Assembly (NCBI GenBank): GCA_905197585.1
Contig: CAJJZO010000090.1
Coordinates: 1 to 7,323 of the forward strand
Direction: 5' to 3'
From: an uncultured Collinsella sp.
GTDB lineage: Bacteria; Actinomycetota; Coriobacteriia; Coriobacteriales; Coriobacteriaceae
DNA length: 7,323 nucleotides
Part shown: positions 1 through 5,067 of the stretch, one piece after another
Layout of the letters: each line of letters opens with the position of its first letter
Position numbering within the stretch: position 1 is the first letter of the stretch
Program-made: the position numbers and the translations under genes
The notes under the pieces: model-generated
The model's input: only the letters and a program-made list of their open reading frames with translations
What the model was told of the DNA's origin: nothing
Database searches by the model: none

Positions 1-306
1 GCCTCAAGAAGGAGTAACATCGGGACTTGCAGCGACGGACCTCAGGACACTCTTACACCACGTCTGCGCGCGCGACCACTTTTTATGCCGATCGGGCGCT
101 ATCTGCGTTCCAAATAGGACGCTGAGGATGGCGCACGGCGCGCTCCAATGCTGAATACTCCCAAAAATGTACGTCGGGACATGACCCACCTGAGCAAAAG
201 CGCTCAAGTTCGGTGTTCGGGGACGCCAACCGGTCCGCAATGCATGCAAGTCACAGCTCCGGCAACCGTTGAACGGGCAAAACCTACCGTTCACCCCATG
301 GTTGTT
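1..306. other. Upstream intergenic stretch, no convincing gene
   Basis: I see no gene I can support here. A 96-codon GTG-started reading frame runs on the minus strand from 294 to 4. Its product is rich in Cys, Trp, Arg and Ser, resembles no family I know, and has only a weak ribosome binding site. On the plus strand, two frames are open from the window edge to about 117 and 152, but their translations look random. The stretch is less codon-like and more mixed in base use than the genes downstream. Near its right end, TGAACGG (270-276) and CCGTTCA (287-293) form a 7-bp inverted repeat with a 10-base loop. The right arm belongs to CGTTCACC (288-295), which equals one half of the operators downstream. 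Confidence 0.55.
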
Positions 307-322
307 AGGTGAACGTTCACCT
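307..322. promoter_or_regulatory. Operator 1, perfect 16-bp palindrome
   Basis: AGGTGAACGTTCACCT is a perfect 16-bp inverted repeat. Its 14-bp core GGTGAACGTTCACC (308-321) recurs exactly at 346-359, which is strong evidence of a dimeric regulator's binding site. The central CpG in an even-length palindrome is typical of LacI-family operators. Family membership is inferred, and no regulator gene lies in the window. The site overlaps the candidate -35 of the uxaC promoter, so binding would be expected to block RNA polymerase. Confidence 0.8.
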
Positions 323-345
323 TTTGAGTCGTAATGGATTAGTAT
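316..345 (+). promoter_or_regulatory. Candidate promoter of the hexuronate operon
   Basis: TTCACC (316-321, four of six matches to TTGACA) and TAGTAT (340-345, four of six to TATAAT) are separated by 18 bases. The -35 lies inside operator 1, and the -10 directly abuts operator 2. Transcription would start near 351-353, inside operator 2. Neither box is strong. The call rests mainly on how well this arrangement fits two operators around one promoter. Confidence 0.4.
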
Positions 346-359
346 GGTGAACGTTCACC
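346..359. promoter_or_regulatory. Operator 2, perfect 14-bp palindrome
   Basis: GGTGAACGTTCACC is the second exact copy of the operator core, centred 38 bp downstream of operator 1. It immediately follows the candidate -10 and would cover the transcription start. The flanking bases (T on both sides) do not extend the symmetry, unlike copy 1. An in-frame ATG at 344-346 overlaps its first base, which is one reason not to start uxaC there. Confidence 0.8.
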
Positions 360-393
360 TAGAGGATGACGAGCGTATTGTGCGCCCGCTCCG

Positions 394-412
394 CAAACAA
401 AGGGGTTGTTTG
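394..412 (+). promoter_or_regulatory. uxaC ribosome binding site inside a start-abutting hairpin
   Basis: CAAACAA (394-400) and TTGTTTG (406-412) are perfectly complementary and enclose the five-base loop AGGGG (401-405). The loop is the core of the Shine-Dalgarno sequence AAAGGGG (399-405), seven bases before the ATG at 413. The hairpin therefore displays the ribosome binding site in its loop and ends at the base before the start codon. The stem has five A-U pairs out of seven, so it is only moderately stable. A regulatory role is inferred. Confidence 0.55.
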
Positions 413-1840
413 ATGAAAAACTTCATGGACGATCAGGATTTCCTGCTGAGCACCAAGACCGGCGAGGAGCTGTTCCACAACTTTGCCGAGGGCATGCCCA
501 TCGTCGACTATCACTGCCACATTTCTCCCAAGGAGATCTGGGAGGACAAGCGTTTCGAGAACATCACCGAGGTTTGGCTGGGCGGCGACCACTACAAGTG
601 GCGCTTGATGCGTGCCAACGGCGTCGACGAGCGTTTTATCACTGGCGACGCCCCTGCTCGCGAGAAGTTCCAAAAGTGGGCCGAGACCCTGGGTCGCTGC
701 GTTGGCAACCCCGTCTTTGAGTGGAGCCACCTGGAGCTTAAGCGCTACTTTGGCTACGAGGGCGTCCTCAACGGCAAGACCGCCCAGGAGGTCTGGGACC
801 TTGCCAACGCCAAGCTCGCCGAGGCCAGCTTTACCTGCCGCAACCTGATCAAGCAGTCCAACGTCCGCATGATCTGCACTACCGACGACCCCGCCGACAG
901 CTTTGAGTGGCACAAGAAGATTGCCGCCGATGACAGTTTTGACGTTCAGGTCGTTCCCGCCATGCGCCCCGACGCCGCTCTGCGCATCGAGCGCGGCCAG
1001 GAGTTCGCCGACTACTGCAAGCACCTTTCCGAGGTTGCCGGCGTTGAGGTCAGCGACTTCGAGGGCATGAAGGCGGCCATCTCCAAGCGCTACGACGTTG
1101 CTCACGAGCTGGGCTGCCGCGCATCCGACCATGCACTCGACTACGTTATGTACGTACCGGCTACCGCTGACGAGATCGAGACCATCTTTGCCAAGGGCCT
1201 GGCTGCCGAGCCGCTCACCGAGGATGAGATCCTTAAGTACAAGACCGCCTTTATGCAGTTTGTCGCGGGCGAGTATGTCCGCCTGGGCTGGGCCATGCAA
1301 CTGCACTTTGGCTGCAAGCGCGACAACAACCGTGTCATGTTCGCCAAGCTCGGCCCCGATACCGGTTATGACTGCATCTCCAACTACACGCCGTCCGACC
1401 AGCTCGCCGATTTCCTCAACTCCATCCAGGAGACCTGCGGCTTGCCCAAGACCATCCTGTACAGCTTGAACCCCATCGACAACACCATGATCGATACCGT
1501 CATGGGTTGCTTCCAGGAGGCCCCGACCGCTGGCAAGATTCAGAACGGCTCTGCCTGGTGGTTCAACGACAACGAGGTCGGTATGCGCGAGCAGCTCACG
1601 GCTCTGGCCAACGAGGGCGTCCTGGGCAACTTTGTCGGCATGCTCACCGACTCCCGCTCCTTTCTGTCCTATCCGCGCCACGAGTATTTCCGTCGCGTGC
1701 TGTGCAGCGTGATCGGCGAGTGGGTTGAGCAGGGCAAGTATCCGGCCGACATGGAGCTGCTGGGCACCATCGTGCGCGATATCAGCTACAACAATTCCGT
1801 TCGCTACTTTGGCTTCGATTTGGGCACCGTCGAGGCATAG
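413..1840 (+). CDS. uxaC: Uronate isomerase (glucuronate/galacturonate isomerase)
   Basis: The 475-residue product interconverts D-galacturonate with D-tagaturonate (and D-glucuronate with D-fructuronate), the first cytoplasmic step of hexuronate catabolism. It belongs to the amidohydrolase superfamily of TIM barrels. The match runs end to end with Escherichia coli UxaC (about 470 residues). The metal-binding motif DYHCH is at residues 32-36 (His34, His36). GDHYKWR is at 58-64, TTDDP at 156-160, a His298 region reading LHFGCKRDNN where the usual form is closer to LHIGAxRNNN, WWFND at 382-386, and TDSRSFLSYPRHEYFRR begins at 412. The frame is open back to an ATG at 344, but that ATG overlaps operator 2 and lies before the predicted transcript start. 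The ATG at 413 has AAAGGGG seven bases upstream and gives the family's normal N-terminus. It is the first gene of the operon. Its codons are strongly biased (Glu is almost always GAG), suggesting high expression when induced. Confidence 0.97.
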   Translation: MKNFMDDQDFLLSTKTGEELFHNFAEGMPIVDYHCHISPKEIWEDKRFENITEVWLGGDHYKWRLMRANGVDERFITGDAPAREKFQKWAETLGRCVGNPVFEWSHLELKRYFGYEGVLNGKTAQEVWDLANAKLAEASFTCRNLIKQSNVRMICTTDDPADSFEWHKKIAADDSFDVQVVPAMRPDAALRIERGQEFADYCKHLSEVAGVEVSDFEGMKAAISKRYDVAHELGCRASDHALDYVMYVPATADEIETIFAKGLAAEPLTEDEILKYKTAFMQFVAGEYVRLGWAMQLHFGCKRDNNRVMFAKLGPDTGYDCISNYTPSDQLADFLNSIQETCGLPKTILYSLNPIDNTMIDTVMGCFQEAPTAGKIQNGSAWWFNDNEVGMREQLTALANEGVLGNFVGMLTDSRSFLSYPRHEYFRRVLCSVIGEWVEQGKYPADMELLGTIVRDISYNNSVRYFGFDLGTVEA

Positions 1841-1853
1841 ATCTGTATGTGCT

Positions 1854-1870
1854 CCGATTGGTGAAATCGG
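1854..1870 (+). other. Small intergenic hairpin after uxaC
   Basis: CCGATT (1854-1859) and AATCGG (1865-1870) pair around the five-base loop GGTGA in the 50-base gap between uxaC and the transporter gene. No U-tract follows, so it is not a classical terminator. The Shine-Dalgarno of the next gene lies just downstream and stays free. It might be a weak mRNA stability element, but at six base pairs it could also be chance. Confidence 0.35.
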
Positions 1871-1890
1871 TTGCAAAGGGGAGGGACCAT

Positions 1891-3396
1891 ATGGGAACAG
1901 GGCAACAGAAAAACGAGCAGATCGTGTCTGCTCAGGCGGATTCGAGATCTATGCAGAGCTCGCAGGATATCAAGCTGAGCTGGCGTGAGAAAATCTGCTA
2001 TGGCTTTGGCGATTTGGGCAATGGATTCATGTTCGATCTTGGTCAAGCCTATCTGACCAAGTTCTACACTGACATCTGTCTGATTTCGCCGGGCGTAGTG
2101 AGCCTGATTTTCGCCGTCACCAAGATTTTCGATGCGTTCATGGACCCGATTGCCGGTGCATTCGTCGACGGTAGAAAGAAGATTGGCAAGCACGGTCGGT
2201 TTCGTCCGGTCATGATGGTTTCGGCCGTGATCCTTGCCGTTCTAACCGTGGTGACCTCCACTGCGCCCGATATTCCCATGGCAGGTAAAATTGCCTATGC
2301 GCTGATAACTTACATGATCTGGGGCGTCGTATACAGCTTCACCAACGTGCCGTACGGATCTCTGGCCACGGTAATGACGCGTGACGTCGATGACCGCGCG
2401 CACATGGCGTCAACGCGCCAGGCCGGTTCGCTTTGCGCACAGCTCATCACGGGCGTAGCGTTCATCCCATTGGTCCTGTTCTTTGCGGGTGGCGACACGC
2501 TCGACGGCAATCCGCACGGCTATACGATTGCAGCTGTCGTCATGGGACTGTGCGGCATCGCCGGATTCGCCATCTGCTTTTTGGGAACGCGCGAGCATAT
2601 CCGTATCGATCGACAGGCCGAGGAGAAGGCTGCGGGAAAGGCCGGCAAGAAGTCGAGCGCATTCAGCACGTATTTCAAGGTCGTTTTCACCAACAAGAAC
2701 CTGGGAGCAGTTATCCTGCTTACGCTGTTTACCATTTCGGCCATGAACACCAACAACACCATGATGGTGTATTTCTGCCAGTACAACCTGGGTAACATCG
2801 CGTTGCAGCCCGTTGTCAACGGCATCATGATCGGAACGTCGGTTGTCGCCATTCTCGCCATCCCGACGCTCGTCAAGCATTTCGGTAAGAAGCGCACGTG
2901 CGTCGCCTGCTTTATCGTCGGCGCTGTGGCAAACGGCCTCAACTTCATCCTGCCGACCAATACCGTGACGTTCATCATCTTCGTCACCATCGGCTACGTC
3001 GCGCTTGCCATCCCCAACGGTATCACCTGGAACCTGGTTTCCGATGTTATCGATTACGGTGAATGGCACACGGGAATCCGCAAGGAGGGTACGACCTACG
3101 CCGCGTTCAACTTTTCTCGTAAGCTTGCGCAATCCCTTGCCGCGATCATTTCCGGCGGCATCCTTGCCCTTACCGGATATGTGGCAAATAAGCCCCAGAC
3201 GGCCGCCACGCTGCTTGGCATCAAGGGCGCTCTGACGATTTATCCCGCTTGCGCCCTTCTGGTGGCAGCCTTGATCATCTTCGCTCTCTACGACATTACC
3301 GAGAAGAAGTTCAATTCCATTTCCAACGACCTGTCGAATGGTCGCTGGGAGCGCGGCAAGATCGGCGAGAGCACTATCGAGACGATCGATAAATAG
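1891..3396 (+). CDS. GPH-family (MelB-type) sugar-cation symporter, probable hexuronate or hexuronide importer
   Basis: This is a 501-residue inner-membrane transporter of the glycoside-pentoside-hexuronide:cation symporter family (MFS_2 fold, about 12 membrane segments). A hydrophilic N-terminus of about 30 residues precedes the family opening WREKICYGFGDLGNG (31-45). DAFMDP (81-86) matches the MelB cation-site motif DAxxDP, with Asp81 and Asp85 corresponding to MelB Asp55 and Asp59. The basic loop with KIGKHGRFRP follows. SDVIDYGEWHTGIRKEG (from 384) is the family signature before the second-half helices, and Lys411 lines up by my count with MelB Lys377. Start choice: the frame is open to an ATG at 1849, but AGGGGAGGG at 1877-1885 sits five bases before the ATG at 1891. 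An internal Met21 is possible but has a poor ribosome site. Position between uxaC and uxaB makes galacturonate or an oligogalacturonide the likely substrate. This is inferred from context, because GPH members also carry pentosides, melibiose and glucuronides. Confidence 0.9.
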   Translation: MGTGQQKNEQIVSAQADSRSMQSSQDIKLSWREKICYGFGDLGNGFMFDLGQAYLTKFYTDICLISPGVVSLIFAVTKIFDAFMDPIAGAFVDGRKKIGKHGRFRPVMMVSAVILAVLTVVTSTAPDIPMAGKIAYALITYMIWGVVYSFTNVPYGSLATVMTRDVDDRAHMASTRQAGSLCAQLITGVAFIPLVLFFAGGDTLDGNPHGYTIAAVVMGLCGIAGFAICFLGTREHIRIDRQAEEKAAGKAGKKSSAFSTYFKVVFTNKNLGAVILLTLFTISAMNTNNTMMVYFCQYNLGNIALQPVVNGIMIGTSVVAILAIPTLVKHFGKKRTCVACFIVGAVANGLNFILPTNTVTFIIFVTIGYVALAIPNGITWNLVSDVIDYGEWHTGIRKEGTTYAAFNFSRKLAQSLAAIISGGILALTGYVANKPQTAATLLGIKGALTIYPACALLVAALIIFALYDITEKKFNSISNDLSNGRWERGKIGESTIETIDK

Positions 3397-3425
3397 TCCC
3401 GCTGTTTAAACAATCATGAATGCAA

Positions 3426-3450
3426 CCCGGTGCGGCGATGCCGTACCGGG
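3426..3450 (+). other. Strong 11-bp hairpin in the transporter-uxaB spacer
   Basis: CCCGGTGCGGC (3426-3436) pairs with GCCGTACCGGG (3440-3450), with one G-U pair, around the three-base loop GAT. It begins 29 bases after the transporter stop. No run of T follows (next bases ACTTGAGTTG), so it is unlikely to be an efficient intrinsic terminator. It could protect the 3' end of a processed upstream message, cause partial attenuation, or mark an RNase site. The pairing is seen directly and the role is inferred. Confidence 0.6.
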
Positions 3451-3460
3451 ACTTGAGTTG

Positions 3461-3474
3461 AGAGGAAAACCTCT
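3461..3474 (+). promoter_or_regulatory. uxaB ribosome binding site in the stem of a start-abutting hairpin
   Basis: AGAGG (3461-3465) is the only good Shine-Dalgarno for the ATG at 3475, nine bases away. It is perfectly complementary to CCTCT (3470-3474), the five bases directly before the start codon, with AAAA as the loop. The hairpin would hide the ribosome binding site and end exactly at the start codon. Five base pairs are weak enough for ribosomes to open, so this may set a moderate translation rate or act with the stronger hairpin just upstream. Confidence 0.55.
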
Positions 3475-4989
3475 ATGAATAACATCAGCTACGAGACGCT
3501 CGAGAAGATCGGCTACGAGGGCTACGTGCTGCCCAAGGACGCCCCCGAGAAGGTCCTGCAGTTTGGCGAGGGCAATTTCCTGCGCGCCTTCGTCGATCGT
3601 TTCTTCGATATGGGCAACGAGGCCACCGGTTGGAACGGCAAGGTCGTCATGGTGCAGCCCATCAGCGGTGCCTTCGATTTCGCCGATGGTATCAATGCCC
3701 AGGATGGCCTGTACACCGTACTGGTGCGCGGCAAGGAGAACGGTGACACGGTTGACGATTCCCGCGTGATCAGCGCCTGCAGCCGTTGCCTCAATCCGTA
3801 TCGCGAGGCTGACTACCGTGCCATGATGGAGGTCGCCGTTTCCGACGACCTGGAGATTATCGTCTCCAACACCACCGAGGCCGGTATCGCCTACGATCCG
3901 TCCTGCAAGGCCGACGACATGCCCCCCGCGAGCTTCCCTGCCAAGCTTGCCCAGGTGCTCCATGCCCGCTGGGCTGCCGGCAAGCAGGGCGTCATCGTGC
4001 TCGCCTGCGAGCTCATCGACCATAACGGCGAGGAGCTGCTGCGCATCATGAACCAGTACGTGAGCGACTGGGGCTGGGAGGACGAGTTTTCGCAGTGGAT
4101 GGCCAACGACTGCACCGTCTGCACCACGCTCGTCGACACCATCGTTCCGGGTCGCATCCGCGATCCCAAGGAGGCCGCTGCCGTGGCCGAGCGCTTGGGC
4201 TATGAAGATCCGTTCTTGGCCGTGCGTGAGCCCTTCCAGATGTGGGGCATCCAGGGTGACGAATCGCTCAAGGAGCGTCTGCCCTTCGTGAAGGCCGGTC
4301 TGCCGGGTGTCTTTGTGACCCCCGACGTCACCCCGTACAAGAAGCGCAAGGTCCGCATCCTCAACGGCGCCCACACCGCCTTTGTCCCGGGTTCCTGGGT
4401 TGCCGGCTTTGATATCGTGCGCGATTGCATGCACGACGAGACCGTCCGCGGCTTCATGAACACTATGCTCTACGACGAGGTCATTCCGACGCTTGCCGCC
4501 GACCTGGATGTCGAGGACTGCAAGGCCTTTGCCGCCGCTGTTGAGAACCGCTTCGACAACCCGTTTATCGACCACGCGCTGCTCTCCATCTGCCTCAACT
4601 CCACGGCTAAGTGGCGTGCCCGCGACCTGCCTACGCTCAAGGACTACGCTGCCGAGACCGGCAACCTGCCCAAGTGCCTGGCGACGAGCCTGGCCACGCT
4701 CATCTCCTTCTACACGCAGGAGCTCGTGTCCCGCGAGGGCGACGGCCTGCACCTGCGTCGCTCCGACGGCACCGAGTACACCGCTCAGGACGACGCCTTT
4801 GTGCTCGACTTCTATGCTGCTCACGCCGGCGCCGACGACGCCGAGCTGGTGCACGATGTGCTCTCCAACGAGCAAATGTGGGGCGAGGATCTTACGCAGA
4901 TCGCCGGCCTGGAGGAGTTTGTCGTCAACGCTCTCGCCGTCGTGCGCTCCGAGGGCGTCAAGCAGGCGTTCGCGAACGCTCAGGCCTAA
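3475..4989 (+). CDS. uxaB: Tagaturonate reductase (altronate oxidoreductase)
   Basis: The 504-residue product reduces D-tagaturonate to D-altronate with NADH in the cytoplasm, the second step of galacturonate breakdown. It is a long-chain polyol (mannitol) dehydrogenase with an N-terminal Rossmann domain and a helical C-terminal domain. QFGEGNFLRAFVD (29-41) carries the dinucleotide-binding turn. NTTEAGI (132-138) and CELIDHNG (178-185) match E. coli UxaB. YKKRKVRILNGAH (288-300) holds the family's K-x4-N-G-x-x-H catalytic set as Lys292, Asn297 and His300. These motifs favour UxaB over the fructuronate reductase UxuB, which has a different N-terminal motif. It is about 20 residues longer than E. 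coli UxaB (483), partly from a longer N-terminus. The start is well placed after AGAGG, although that site can be paired in a hairpin. The 78-base spacer before it is large for an operon and structured. Confidence 0.95.
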   Translation: MNNISYETLEKIGYEGYVLPKDAPEKVLQFGEGNFLRAFVDRFFDMGNEATGWNGKVVMVQPISGAFDFADGINAQDGLYTVLVRGKENGDTVDDSRVISACSRCLNPYREADYRAMMEVAVSDDLEIIVSNTTEAGIAYDPSCKADDMPPASFPAKLAQVLHARWAAGKQGVIVLACELIDHNGEELLRIMNQYVSDWGWEDEFSQWMANDCTVCTTLVDTIVPGRIRDPKEAAAVAERLGYEDPFLAVREPFQMWGIQGDESLKERLPFVKAGLPGVFVTPDVTPYKKRKVRILNGAHTAFVPGSWVAGFDIVRDCMHDETVRGFMNTMLYDEVIPTLAADLDVEDCKAFAAAVENRFDNPFIDHALLSICLNSTAKWRARDLPTLKDYAAETGNLPKCLATSLATLISFYTQELVSREGDGLHLRRSDGTEYTAQDDAFVLDFYAAHAGADDAELVHDVLSNEQMWGEDLTQIAGLEEFVVNALAVVRSEGVKQAFANAQA

Positions 4990-4999
4990 ATCCTTCTGT

Positions 5000-5025
5000 A
5001 CGCCCGCCGGGAAACTGGCGGGCGT
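5000..5025 (+). other. Very strong GAAA-tetraloop hairpin in the uxaB-uxaA spacer
   Basis: ACGCCCGCCGG (5000-5010) pairs with CTGGCGGGCGT (5015-5025) in an 11-bp stem (one G-U) capped by the GNRA tetraloop GAAA. It starts ten bases after the uxaB stop. What follows is CACTCGACTTCTGCTC, pyrimidine-rich but with no real U-tract. It could give partial termination, protect the 3' end of an upstream processed message, or be a degenerate terminator left from when uxaA was separate. The strength of pairing is seen; the function is inferred. Confidence 0.65.
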
Positions 5026-5067
5026 CACTCGACTTCTGCTCAACCTGTAGGGTTAGGACTCTTTGTA

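Noticed and set aside
4..294. 96-codon minus-strand gene upstream of the operon
   Set aside because: GTG start with a weak ribosome site, unusual composition and no recognisable family. Kept only as a question about a repeat.
359..1876. Long open frame (505 codons) on the minus strand opposite uxaC
   Set aside because: It is a shadow of uxaC caused by strong third-position bias. Its product is a low-complexity run of Ala, Val, Gly, Leu and Asp, and uxaC is unmistakable on the other strand.
2410..3132. 240-codon minus-strand frame inside the transporter gene
   Set aside because: The product is rich in Arg, Asp and Gly without any domain, opposite a clear GPH transporter.
3403..3412. 10-bp palindrome TGTTTAAACA just after the transporter stop, as an operator
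   Set aside because: It is a single copy, short, unlike the twin operators, and inside the operon. It could easily be chance.
5000..5025. Calling the uxaB-uxaA hairpin a true operon-ending terminator
   Set aside because: There is no U-tract after the stem, and uxaA is the next step of the same pathway with no clear promoter between.
3406..5043. Long open frame (545 codons) on the minus strand opposite uxaB
   Set aside because: Same cause as the frame opposite uxaC. Its translation is Gly/Val/Ala/His-rich with no motif, and it covers both spacers and their hairpins.
4493..5050. 185-codon plus-strand frame overlapping the end of uxaB
   Set aside because: It is an out-of-frame read of uxaB giving a Ser/Thr/Pro/Arg-rich product, with no ribosome site.
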